This document shows, one piece after another, positions 14,977 to 23,956 of a stretch of DNA of 42,645 nucleotides. The notes under the pieces are model-generated. The model had not been told where the DNA came from and did not search any database. It saw only the letters and a program-made list of their open reading frames with translations. Each line of letters starts with the position of its first letter. Position 1 is the first letter of the stretch. The translations under genes and the position numbers were made by a program. Origin of the DNA: an uncultured Clostridia bacterium (GTDB taxonomy: Bacteria > Bacillota > Clostridia > Oscillospirales > Oscillospiraceae). Location: positions 1 to 42,645 of the forward strand of contig CAKNRQ010000022.1 of the NCBI GenBank assembly GCA_930990965.1, read 5' to 3'.

Positions 14977-15420
14977 TTACAGCTCGTCAGTGTCTATCAG
15001 TATGGTTACCGGGCCGTCGTTGACGCTCTCAACGAGCATATCTGCGCCGAACTCGCCGGTCTCCACCTTGAAACCGCGTTCGCGGCACTGGGCGATGACG
15101 CGCTCATAGAGCGGCACCGCCGTCTCTGGCCTGGCGGCGCGGGTGAAGCCCGGCCGGCGGCTCTTGACGTCGGCATATAGCGTGAACTGGCTCACGATGA
15201 GCAGCTCGGCCCCGGCGTCGGCGGGGCTCACATTCATCTTACCGGCATCGTCCTCAAAGACGCGCAGGCCGCAGATCTTGTCTGCAGCTTTGTCTGCCTG
15301 GGCCTCAGCGTCGTTCACGTTTACGCCGAGGAGCACCAGGAAGCCTTTGCCTATGCTTCCGGCGACTTCGCCCGCTATCGTCACGGATGCGGACTTGACT
15401 CTTGTAACTACTGCTCTCAT
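14977..15420 (-). CDS. dtd: D-aminoacyl-tRNA deacylase
   Basis: 147 residues, the usual length of DTD. Hallmarks are MRAVVTRVKSASV, LLGV, the catalytic-site motif SQFTLYAD, RPGF and the C-terminal GPVTILIDT with the Gly-Pro gate. It removes D-amino acids (and glycine from tRNA-Ala) that were wrongly attached to tRNA. Start ATG 15420 overlaps the rel stop as ATGA. The rel-dtd pairing is common in Firmicutes. Confidence 0.96.
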   Translation of the reverse strand: MRAVVTRVKSASVTIAGEVAGSIGKGFLVLLGVNVNDAEAQADKAADKICGLRVFEDDAGKMNVSPADAGAELLIVSQFTLYADVKSRRPGFTRAARPETAVPLYERVIAQCRERGFKVETGEFGADMLVESVNDGPVTILIDTDEL

Positions 15421-17801
15421 GAGCTTGCCCTCCTAACTTCGTTTACTCCGCGCACACTCTGCAGGCGGTTCATGATACCTCTGAGCTCGGCCAGGTCACG
15501 TACCTCCACCGAGACCACGGCGATGCTCTGGTCACCGTTGTCCTTGGCCGATAGGCTGCGGACTTTGGCGTTCATCGCGTTGAGCACGGTGGCTATGTCC
15601 ATGATAAAGCCGCCGCGCGCTGCGGCAGTTATGTGCAGCGTTGTGGTGTAGAGGTCGGTGGTGTGTTCAGCCCAGCCGACACGTATCCAGCGCCCCTCGT
15701 TGTCCGAGCTGGCGCGCTGGCGCAGGTAGTTCTGGCAGTCGGTGCGGTGTATACTGACGCCGTTGCCGCGGGTGATGAAGCCCACTATGTCGTCGCCCGG
15801 CACAGGCGTGCAGCACTTGGAGAACTTGATGAGGCAATTGTCCAGGCCTTCTACGAGGATGCCGTGGACGGCCTTTTGCGGGCGGGCCGTGCGTTTTTCG
15901 GCCTGCTCTGTTATCTTGTCGAGCACGGTCTTCTTCTCCGGCTTGCGGATACGGGCCAGCTCGTCCTTGACGCGGTTGACGCTCCGCACAGCGGTCTGGC
16001 CGCCATAGCCAATAGCGGCGAAGAGCTCGTCCAGGCTGGGCACGGAGAGTTTTTTGAGTATCTGCGGCAGCACGTCCTCGTCGTTGACGTCGGCCATCGT
16101 GAGGCCGTTGCGGCGCAGCTCGGCGTCGAACATGTCCCGGCCTCGCTGTATATTCTCCTCACGCCGCTCTTTCTTGAACCACTGCTTGATCTTGGTGCGC
16201 GCGCTGGAACTCTTGGCGAGCTGGAGCCAGTCACGGCTGGGTCCGGGGGCGCTCTTGCTCGTGCGCACCTCGACGATATCGCCGTTTTGCAATACGTGGT
16301 CAAAAGTGACTATGCGCCCGTTGACGCTCGCCCCGACCATGGCGTTGCCGACGCCGGAGTGTATGGCGTAGGCAAAGTCTATCGGCGTCGCGCCGGCAGG
16401 CAGGTTTATGACGTCGCCGGAGGGCGTGAAGACAAAGACCTCGTCGGCAAACATGTCGATCTTCAAGTCGTGGACGAACTCGGTGGCGTCCGTCTCCTGC
16501 TGCGCTTCTAGCAGACGGCGCACCCAGGCGAACTTCTCCTCGTCGCCCTCTTTGACGCCCTGCTCGCCGCTCTTGTACTTCCAGTGCGCTGCGACGCCGT
16601 ACTCTGCCGTGAGGTGCATATCCCAGGTGCGTATCTGCACCTCGAAGGGTATGCCCTCGCTGCCTATGACTGTCGTGTGTACGCTCTGGTAGCCGTTCGG
16701 CTTGGGAGTGGAGACGTAGTCCTTAAAGCGGCCAGGCACGGGCTTGTACATGTCGTGGATGAGGCCCAGCGCGTTGTAGCAGTCGGGTATTGAGTCAACT
16801 ATGACGCGAAAAGCGCACAGGTCGAAGATGCCGTTGATGTCGAGCTGTTGGGCGAACATCTTGCGGTAGATGCTGTAGATGTGCTTTATGCGCCCGTAGA
16901 CCGTGGCCTTCACACCGTCTGCCTCCATGCGGTCCTCTATCTGCTTTTCGACCTTCGCCATAAATTTACGCAGTGTCGGCATGCGGGAGGACAGCTCTTC
17001 GGTTATCTCGCGGTAACCCTCACGGTCGAGGTAATAGAGTGAGCGGTCTTCGAGTTCCCACTTTATCTTCTGCATACCGAGCCGGTGCGCGATGGGCGCA
17101 TAGATCTCCATCGTCTCCGCGCTCTTGATGAGCTGCTTTTCGCTGCTCTGGTAATCCATCGTGCGCATATTGTGCAGGCGGTCTGCAATTTTGATGAGGA
17201 TGACGCGGATGTCCTTGGCCATTGCCATGAGCATCTTGCGCAGGTTCTCGGCCTGCTCCTCCTCGTGGCTGGTCCACTGCACACGGGTCAGCTTGGTAAC
17301 GCCCTCGACTATGTCCGCGACTGAAGCGCCGAAGAGCCGCTTTACGTCGTCATGCGTGGACGGGGTGTCTTCTATGACATCGTGCAGCAGCGCCGCCACG
17401 ACGCTGTCCTCATCGAGTCCCTGCTCGGCGATTATCTCGGCCGTGGCGATACAGTGGGTGACATAGGGCGAGCCGTCGCGGCGTTTCTGGCTGGCGTGCT
17501 GCTTTGACGCGTACTCGTAGGCCGCGCGTATGCGCTCCATATTCATGGGTATGTTGCCCGAGCGCAGCCTCTCCTCGAGCCGGCGCCAACCCACCTCGGG
17601 GTCGAGCGGTGTGTGGTCGGTCTTGGGACCGCCCACGGGTATGGGCGCCCACTCGGTATCATCGCCTATATCGCGGACTTCCTCCATTTCACGCCGCACA
17701 TCGTCCTTGAGCGCACTGGCAGCGGCATGTTCCGGCGCAGCGGGCACGGCAGGCTCTGGTTCCTGGGTTTCGTTTGCAGTCAGTTCTCTCTCGTCAGTCA
17801 T
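15417..17801 (-). CDS. rel: Bifunctional (p)ppGpp synthetase/hydrolase, RelA/SpoT family
   Basis: 794 residues from ATG 17801, which overlaps the recJ stop as ATGA and follows AGGAGG. Domains in order: HD hydrolase with HDVIED (about residue 140) and RLHNMRTM; synthetase with GRIKHIYSIYRKM and the GYQSVHT loop; TGS (VFVFTPSGDVINLP, DFAYAIHSGVG); a zinc-finger-like part with FSKCCTPVPGDDI; and a C-terminal ACT domain. Both catalytic halves look intact, so it should both make and degrade the starvation alarmone. The protein is about 55-60 residues longer than typical Rel because of an acidic, Pro/Ala-rich N-terminal extension (residues 1-65) that looks disordered. Confidence 0.96.
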   Translation of the reverse strand: MTDERELTANETQEPEPAVPAAPEHAAASALKDDVRREMEEVRDIGDDTEWAPIPVGGPKTDHTPLDPEVGWRRLEERLRSGNIPMNMERIRAAYEYASKQHASQKRRDGSPYVTHCIATAEIIAEQGLDEDSVVAALLHDVIEDTPSTHDDVKRLFGASVADIVEGVTKLTRVQWTSHEEEQAENLRKMLMAMAKDIRVILIKIADRLHNMRTMDYQSSEKQLIKSAETMEIYAPIAHRLGMQKIKWELEDRSLYYLDREGYREITEELSSRMPTLRKFMAKVEKQIEDRMEADGVKATVYGRIKHIYSIYRKMFAQQLDINGIFDLCAFRVIVDSIPDCYNALGLIHDMYKPVPGRFKDYVSTPKPNGYQSVHTTVIGSEGIPFEVQIRTWDMHLTAEYGVAAHWKYKSGEQGVKEGDEEKFAWVRRLLEAQQETDATEFVHDLKIDMFADEVFVFTPSGDVINLPAGATPIDFAYAIHSGVGNAMVGASVNGRIVTFDHVLQNGDIVEVRTSKSAPGPSRDWLQLAKSSSARTKIKQWFKKERREENIQRGRDMFDAELRRNGLTMADVNDEDVLPQILKKLSVPSLDELFAAIGYGGQTAVRSVNRVKDELARIRKPEKKTVLDKITEQAEKRTARPQKAVHGILVEGLDNCLIKFSKCCTPVPGDDIVGFITRGNGVSIHRTDCQNYLRQRASSDNEGRWIRVGWAEHTTDLYTTTLHITAAARGGFIMDIATVLNAMNAKVRSLSAKDNGDQSIAVVSVEVRDLAELRGIMNRLQSVRGVNEVRRASS

Positions 17802-19846
17802 GTCTTGCGCCTCCTCTCTCTGTACTCGGCCAGTCTGCTGCGCAGCGCCTCCATGACGGGGCTCTCGTCCAGGTTGGCCTTGCCCTCGCGCTTGAGGGCG
17901 GTTATATTGAGCTCCCCGGCCAGGCACTTCAGCCCGGCCAGGCTCTCTTCACTCATCGCTCGCAGGCAGAGCGCCGTCTTAGCTGGGTTCATACCCTCCG
18001 GCCCCCAACTGCCCAGTTCGGCCAGTTTTCCGGATACCTCGCCGCCCGAGCGCTCCAGCCAGCGCCAGACGCGCACGAAGTCGCGCCGTTCCGGGCACAG
18101 TGCTTCGCACTCCCAGGCCCCTGGCAAGTCGCCGGAAACCAGTATATCCTCGCACTCGCGGCAGGTATCTGCACGGCGCACATCTACCATCAGGAGCTGC
18201 ACGCTCCTGCGCCCGCGGAACTCGTTTATCTGCGGGTAAAACGCCGCGTCTATCCTGTCCCCTTCTCGCGCGCCGAGCTCAGATTCGCGGCGCGAGAACA
18301 TCACGCAGTCGAACTCCACGCCACCCTTGCCCAGGCGCAGCTTGAGGTGATTGCCGCCACCGATAGGCGTCACGCGCTCCAGCACGACGTCAGTGAGGCA
18401 CAGCGTCGGGCGCGGGTTGCCGGCGCCGTAGGGCTCGAGCAGTTCGAGTGATTCCACGCACTCCATTGTGAGCATGGCCGGGTCCTCTATGCACAGCTCG
18501 CACTCGAGCGCCGGGTGCTCCGGCGCCGGGCAGTGCCGGTAGTACTCTGCCAATGCGGCGCGGAATTGCGACACCTGGTCCCGGCGAATTGTGAGTCCGG
18601 CCGCCAGGGCGTGGCCGCCGTAGCCCTCGAGGTAATCCGAACAGGCGCGCAGTGCGTCAAACAGGTTAAAATTTCCATAACTGCGGCAAGAGCCCTTGCC
18701 CATCTCTCCATCGACGCAGATCATGACGCAGGGCAGGCCGAACTCTTCAGCCAGGCGCGAGGCGGCTATACCGATGACGCCCTGGTGCCAACCCTCGCTG
18801 GCAAGCACTATGGGGCCGTCGGGAGGATTGCGGCGCAGCAGTTCGTGCGCCTCGGCCCATATTCCGTGCTCAAGTTCCTGGCGCTCGCGGTTCATGTGGC
18901 ACAGCTCCTGCGCAAGCGGCTCTGCCTCCAAAAGCCCGTGGCTCAACAGCAGCTTTGCAGCCAGCCCGGCATTTCCCAGCCGTCCGGCGGCGTTTATGCG
19001 CGGCGCGAGCGTGAAGCCGACGGTCGTGGCCGTGATACGCTTGGCGCTGCCGCCGCACTCGTTCATAAGCGCTTCCACGCCCGGGCGCGGGCGGTGTTCC
19101 ATCTGTTCAAGGCCGCGTCTGACTATATACCTGTTCTCTCCGGTCAGCGGCATGACGTCGGCCACCGTGCCGACGCCGATGAGGTCGGCATAGCGCTCTA
19201 GCAGCGCTTCGGCGTCACCGTCCACGGCGCAGAGCAGCTTGAAGGCCACACCCACGCCCGCAAGGCCCTTATTGGGATACTGGCAGTCGGGGCGTTTGGG
19301 ATCGACGACCGCGAGCGCCTCGGGCAGAGCGCCCGCACCACACTCGTGGTGGTCCGTTATGATAAGGTCCAAACCGAGCTCTTTTGCGTGCAGCGCCTCC
19401 TGCACGGCGGTGATGCCACAGTCCACAGTTATAACAAGGCTCGCGCCGCGCGCGCTGACCGCGTCAAGCGCCGCGCTGTTGAGGCCGTATCCCTCTTCGA
19501 GCCGGTCAGGTATGTATGGTATGCACTTCAGTCCCTGCTCACGCAGGTAACTCGTAACGAGGCAGGCGGCGGTTATGCCGTCCACGTCATAGTCGCCGTA
19601 CACGGCTACGGTCTCGTGCCCTTCTATAGCTTGGCGCACACGCGCGGCGGCCTTGGGCATATCTGCCATAGTCTCGGCGGGCAGCAAGCTGTCCGCGCCT
19701 CCGTATATAAACTCCCTCGCAGCCTCGGGATCCGACATCCCGCGGCGTGCAAGCATCGCCGCCAGCAGCGGCGTAAATCCCGCTTCCAGCAGTCCGTCAG
19801 GTATCTCCTGCTCCGCGCGGGGTATTATCCATTTCCTATACTTCAT
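17798..19846 (-). CDS. recJ: Single-stranded-DNA-specific exonuclease RecJ
   Basis: 682 residues from ATG 19846; a TTG eight codons earlier has no ribosome site. The DHH-family phosphoesterase motifs are present: VYGDYDVDGITAA, VDCGIT and ITDHHECG, then the DHHA1 part with GGHALAAG. The OB-like domain with GAGNPRP follows. RecJ degrades 5' single strands in recombination and mismatch repair. It is the first gene of the minus-strand operon, directly behind a sigma-A promoter. The C-terminal 100 residues carry a CRECED cysteine cluster that I cannot assign. Confidence 0.95.
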   Translation of the reverse strand: MKYRKWIIPRAEQEIPDGLLEAGFTPLLAAMLARRGMSDPEAAREFIYGGADSLLPAETMADMPKAAARVRQAIEGHETVAVYGDYDVDGITAACLVTSYLREQGLKCIPYIPDRLEEGYGLNSAALDAVSARGASLVITVDCGITAVQEALHAKELGLDLIITDHHECGAGALPEALAVVDPKRPDCQYPNKGLAGVGVAFKLLCAVDGDAEALLERYADLIGVGTVADVMPLTGENRYIVRRGLEQMEHRPRPGVEALMNECGGSAKRITATTVGFTLAPRINAAGRLGNAGLAAKLLLSHGLLEAEPLAQELCHMNRERQELEHGIWAEAHELLRRNPPDGPIVLASEGWHQGVIGIAASRLAEEFGLPCVMICVDGEMGKGSCRSYGNFNLFDALRACSDYLEGYGGHALAAGLTIRRDQVSQFRAALAEYYRHCPAPEHPALECELCIEDPAMLTMECVESLELLEPYGAGNPRPTLCLTDVVLERVTPIGGGNHLKLRLGKGGVEFDCVMFSRRESELGAREGDRIDAAFYPQINEFRGRRSVQLLMVDVRRADTCRECEDILVSGDLPGAWECEALCPERRDFVRVWRWLERSGGEVSGKLAELGSWGPEGMNPAKTALCLRAMSEESLAGLKCLAGELNITALKREGKANLDESPVMEALRSRLAEYRERRRKT

Positions 19847-19889
19847 CTCAGGCACCCGTCTAGAATTCAAGAATATTATTTATCAGTAT

Positions 19890-19918
19890 ATTATACCCAC
19901 TGGGCACCTTGATATCAA
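19890..19918 (-). promoter_or_regulatory. Promoter of the recJ-rel-dtd operon
   Basis: Minus strand: TTGATA (19913-19918), 17-bp spacer, perfect TATAAT (19890-19895). About 38 bp of leader before the recJ start. Confidence 0.88.
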
Positions 19919-19983
19919 GTGGTTTTCTCACCCGGCCCGCCTTGACATGGCAAGCCGGGGATGTTAACATTAGAGGCAGCCAC

Positions 19984-20066
19984 GCCGGTGTGGTGGAACT
20001 GGCAGACACAAGGGACTTAAAATCCCTCGCTAGTGCGTGCGGGTTCGAGCCCCGCCACCGGCACCA
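19984..20066 (+). tRNA. tRNA-Leu (anticodon TAA)
   Basis: Acceptor GCCGGTG (19984-19990) pairs CACCGGC (20056-20062), followed by encoded ACCA. The anticodon stem AGGGA/TCCCT presents loop cttaaaa with TAA. A class II variable arm (CGC-tagt-GCG) and T-arm GCGGG-TTCGAGC-CCCGC are complete. The D-arm carries the usual TGG...GGCAGACA. Confidence 0.97.
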
Positions 20067-20074
20067 CGTCGGGG

Positions 20075-20196
20075 CAAAGTCCGTTCGGCTCCGTTTCCGG
20101 CCAGTAGCCCTTGGCTGCTGCCGAAAACTACGCTCACTCCCTTGCCCCTCCTTTCAAAATCGCAACCAATGCTCTGGGTTGCGATTTTGTCTTTTT
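20075..20196. repeat. 122-bp direct repeat, copy 1, next to tRNA-Leu
   Basis: Starts nine bp after the tRNA 3' end. Contains two hairpins: GGCCAGTAGCC/GGCTGCTGCC (imperfect) and, at 20155-20190, AAAATCGCAACC/GGGTTGCGATTTT followed by GTCTTTTTT, which works as a terminator for the tRNA transcript. Nearly identical to the copy at 20233. It contains no open frame with a ribosome site. Confidence 0.9.
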
Positions 20197-20232
20197 TCTT
20201 CACATACATTACAGTACTTCCCCACATCACGA

Positions 20233-20354
20233 CAAAGTCCGTTCGGCTTCGTTTCCGGCCAGTAGCCCTTGGCTGCTGCCGAAAACCGCGCTCACTCCCT
20301 TGCCCCTCCTTTCAAAATCGCAACCAATGCTCTGGGTTGCGATTTTGTCTTTTT
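20233..20354. repeat. 122-bp direct repeat, copy 2
   Basis: Same as copy 1 with an offset of exactly 158 bp and only a few substitutions (for example cggctcc to cggcttc, and tacg to cgcg). The terminator hairpin recurs at 20313-20348. The 36 bp between the copies are AT-rich and unrelated. The pair looks like a tandem duplication of a tRNA-end plus terminator cassette. Confidence 0.9.
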
Positions 20355-20393
20355 AAAAAAGCAGCGGTGACTCGATTAGTCATCGCTGCTTTG
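20355..20393 (-). terminator. Terminator of the XRE gene
   Basis: Stem AAAGCAGCG-g-TGACT / AGTCA-t-CGCTGCTTT. On the minus strand it ends in a T-run, 70 bp after the XRE stop at 20463. Confidence 0.85.
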
Positions 20394-20462
20394 CTTATAT
20401 TGTTTACGAATTGCTTCTCTCTGGCATAGCAGTCAGCTCCTTTGTAAGGACAAAGGTGGTCA

Positions 20463-20768
20463 TCAACCGTCATTTCTAAACTCCTGCTTCAACCTGTCAA
20501 CTACATCCCTGATAGTCTGTTGCTGGCTTTCACTAAGCCCGTCGAGGCACAAAAATCGACGGTTATCTAAGCCCATAATATAGTCCAAAGATGCGCTGTA
20601 CAACACCGCCAAGCTGACTAACTGATCCAAGCTTGGAGTGATTGTATTGCGCTCGTATCCGCTGATTGTAGAGCGGGCAACATCAAGCCTCCGTGCAACC
20701 TGAGCTTGGGAAAGCCCTTTGGCTTCACGAAGTTGTTTTAGTCTCAACCCGAAATCATAAACCTCCAC
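20463..20768 (-). CDS. XRE-family transcriptional regulator
   Basis: 101 residues. GTG 20768 lies eight nt after GAGGGGG. Residues 6-62 are a Cro/CI-type helix-turn-helix (LSQAQVARRLDVARSTISGYE and PSLDQLVSLAVLY). The tail SESQQQTIRDVVDRLKQEF is a helical dimerisation-type end. It is divergent from the unknown gene at 21035, and the gap between them holds a palindrome and repeated ATACGA words, so it probably regulates itself and perhaps that gene. Confidence 0.88.
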   Translation of the reverse strand: MEVYDFGLRLKQLREAKGLSQAQVARRLDVARSTISGYERNTITPSLDQLVSLAVLYSASLDYIMGLDNRRFLCLDGLSESQQQTIRDVVDRLKQEFRNDG

Positions 20769-21034
20769 AGAGTTACCCCCTCATGGGGATAATTTTATAC
20801 GACGTATGGACATTTTTAATAAACACATATATAATATATAGACAGTAATAATGTCATCACGGTTTGCACCATACGAATATAGTCTGTTTCTTGTCGTCGA
20901 ATAAATACAAGCCAAATTATAGTTTATAGTGTAGACGTGAGTTATACGAGCGAAAAAGCGTCACCTGTTGGTGACGCTTACTATACCCAGATGACTGGAG
21001 TTTTTTTGAGCGTTACTAATATAGGAGCGGTGAT
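20769..21034. promoter_or_regulatory. AT-rich divergent intergenic region with ATACGA sites and a hairpin
   Basis: A palindrome ATACG-a-CGTAT lies at 20797-20807 beside the XRE start. The half-site ATACGA recurs at 20871-20876 and 20944-20949. A perfect 10-bp stem AAGCGTCACC/GGTGACGCTT sits at 20956-20979, followed by a weak CCAG/CTGG hairpin (20987-20998) and T7 (21001-21007), 27 bp before the next gene. The last two elements together look like an attenuator or the 3' end of a small RNA. No promoter can be fixed with certainty. Confidence 0.45.
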
Positions 21035-21454
21035 ATGGGACGTATTATTTATGAAAAGAGGTACCCACGGGAAAACTGGGAGGACTTGATTGCTGCCGAA
21101 ACCGGCGGCGAACAGGCTGCGGCTAAATCATTTGACGAAATAGTCAGAGAGGTTTACGGCAACCGGGTCTGCGTGCCCATCCCCGAGCGGGCTAAAGCGG
21201 CAAGCGCGTTCGTTTTGACTGCCCGGCGCGTGTCCGAGCTGTATAAACTGGACGTCACTATAACCGAGCACACTGACCACATATCTGCAGAATACTACTT
21301 CAATTCTTCTGGCGGGCTGCGCTGTCTCCGTGAAGTCGTGAAGTACGCTGACGATATTTCTTTTTTCAGCAATGTTCGCGGCTACGACATTGTCATGTGC
21401 CTGGATTTCTACACTCACACCGTATTTCGCAACAAGAGGCAGGTGCATCCGTAG
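21035..21454 (+). CDS. Protein of unknown function
   Basis: 139 residues from ATG 21035, six nt after AGGAG. No signal peptide, membrane segment or cysteine motif. The C-terminal half (VLTARRVSELYKLDVTI, HISAEYYFNSSGGLRCL, VVKYADDISFF, YDIVMCLDFYTH) alternates beta strands and helices and looks like a small alpha/beta domain. I do not recognise the family. The gene stands alone between an XRE regulator and gdhA and is preceded by a hairpin plus T-run. Confidence 0.7.
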   Translation: MGRIIYEKRYPRENWEDLIAAETGGEQAAAKSFDEIVREVYGNRVCVPIPERAKAASAFVLTARRVSELYKLDVTITEHTDHISAEYYFNSSGGLRCLREVVKYADDISFFSNVRGYDIVMCLDFYTHTVFRNKRQVHP

Positions 21455-21521
21455 TTTGAGCGTGTAGGCCGCGCGGCACTCTGTTTATGAATAAACAAAT
21501 GGTGAAAAGCGTGTATTGCTC

Positions 21522-21551
21522 TTGCAAATACTAGCTTGTTCGTTATATAAT
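21522..21551 (+). promoter_or_regulatory. gdhA promoter
   Basis: TTGCAA (21522-21527), 18-bp spacer, perfect TATAAT (21546-21551), about 50 bp before the gdhA start. Confidence 0.75.
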
Positions 21552-21588
21552 GAGTCATCGGGTAAAACGCACAATGCCACGTTATTGA

Positions 21589-22956
<1,368 letters not shown>

Positions 22957-22962
22957 GTTAAA

Positions 22963-23154
22963 TTGCAGGTCATGCTGGTTGTACCGCTCCTCATATACGG
23001 CTCGTTCATACTTCTGGGACTGGCCTCCATAGTTCTTGCCATTGCACACCGCTCCGGTAGACTCAGGAGGGTAAGGCATGTGCATCTGTTCGGCGGCATC
23101 GCACTTATGGCTCTTATGCCACTGTGTTTCATTTTGTTGTCCAGTGCCCAATAG
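22963..23154 (+). CDS. Small two-segment membrane protein
   Basis: 63 residues from TTG 22963, six bp after the gdhA stop (an in-frame ATG lies at 22972). Two hydrophobic segments (VVPLLIYGSFILLGLASIVLAI and LFGGIALMALMPLCFILL) are separated by a basic loop, HRSGRLRRVRHVH. The form is that of a helical hairpin membrane peptide. Translation would be coupled to gdhA. No family recognised, and the weak start signal keeps confidence moderate. Confidence 0.5.
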   Translation: MQVMLVVPLLIYGSFILLGLASIVLAIAHRSGRLRRVRHVHLFGGIALMALMPLCFILLSSAQ

Positions 23155-23230
23155 CCTTTTCTACTCCGATAATCGGCAAGCGGCAAACAGCGACCTGCTG
23201 TGGATTATGCGCAAAACAGTAAATGCCAAA

Positions 23231-23270
23231 ATAAATATGGCACAGGCTTGAGCCTGTGCCATATTTTTAT
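23231..23270. terminator. Bidirectional terminator
   Basis: Stem ATGGCACAGGC / GCCTGTGCCAT with loop ttga, extended by A/T-rich ends. It separates the gdhA unit from the convergent exporter gene. Confidence 0.92.
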
Positions 23271-23851
23271 AGGAACAGCGACACCGCGCAGTACACGAGC
23301 AGCAGGGCCATCACCGTGTTCGTCGCGCGTGCGTATTTGGAGAACAGCAGCTTGAAAGCAGAGCCGAAGAGCGACCAGCAGAGCGTGAAGACGAAACCTA
23401 TAAAGGCCAGCAGCATCGCAAAGAGCACCAGCGCGAGCCAGTCTCCCTGATAATACGGCAGGATATAGGCCTCCATCGAGACGATGCAGTAGATGTATAT
23501 CTTGGGATTCACGAACTGCAGCGCCAATCCCGAGAGAAAGCCGCTCCTGGTGTGCTCTTCCCCCTCCGTGACAGGCGGGCTTTTGAAAGTCTTCCAGGCC
23601 AGATAGAGCATATACGCCGCGCCCACCACCAGCATCGGCGTTCTGATTTTGGGTATAAGGTCCGACAGCGCGCCGCAGAAGAAGGTACAGAGCAGCATGA
23701 CCACGGTAAATCCGGCCCAGATGCCCAGGTTAAACGGAAACGCACGCTTAAAGCCCAGCCGCCCGGCGTTGGACATACTCATCAGGTTGTTGGGCCCCGG
23801 CGTCACGGCCGTGACCACCGCGTATGACAGGAAGTTTAGCCAGTTGAACAT
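23267..23851 (-). CDS. LysE/RhtB-family amino acid exporter
   Basis: 194 residues from ATG 23851, five nt after GGGAGG. A 15-codon upstream extension has no ribosome site. Six hydrophobic segments and the signature TPGPNNLM near residue 20 (with a following SNAGRLGFKRAFPF loop) place it in the LysE/RhtB superfamily, which exports amino acids or related compounds. QFVNPKIYIYCI is the second conserved stretch. It is divergent from an XRE-cupin regulator, the usual arrangement for this branch. Confidence 0.92.
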   Translation of the reverse strand: MFNWLNFLSYAVVTAVTPGPNNLMSMSNAGRLGFKRAFPFNLGIWAGFTVVMLLCTFFCGALSDLIPKIRTPMLVVGAAYMLYLAWKTFKSPPVTEGEEHTRSGFLSGLALQFVNPKIYIYCIVSMEAYILPYYQGDWLALVLFAMLLAFIGFVFTLCWSLFGSAFKLLFSKYARATNTVMALLLVYCAVSLFL

Positions 23852-23891
23852 GTTGACCTCCCAGAGTTTAAATGGTATACTAAACGCATAG

Positions 23892-23905
23892 TCCAATATA
23901 TTGGA
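23892..23905. promoter_or_regulatory. 14-bp palindromic operator candidate
   Basis: TCCAATATATTGGA is a perfect palindrome located just downstream of the predicted transcription start of the exporter gene. It is probably the binding site of the divergent XRE-cupin regulator. Confidence 0.6.
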
Positions 23906-23915
23906 TTTCTTTTAT

Positions 23916-23944
23916 ATTATACTTTTAGTCCTGTATAATGTCAA
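23916..23944 (-). promoter_or_regulatory. Consensus promoter of the exporter, overlapping the regulator promoter
   Basis: Minus strand TTGACA (23939-23944), 17-bp spacer, TATAAT (23916-23921): a perfect sigma-A promoter. The regulator's own -10 (TATAAT 23934-23939 on plus, with weak -35 TTTATA) overlaps its -35 box, so RNA polymerase cannot use both at once. Confidence 0.88.
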
Positions 23945-23956
23945 GGGGGCGACATC

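Noticed and set aside
20030-20230. A 66-residue minus-strand frame ending GGARTRTH
   Set aside because: This is the usual antisense artefact of a tRNA gene's T-arm and anticodon region.
20075-20354. CRISPR-like repeats
   Set aside because: Only two copies of 122 bp with one 36-bp gap and built-in terminators. There are no short regular repeats or spacers and no cas genes.
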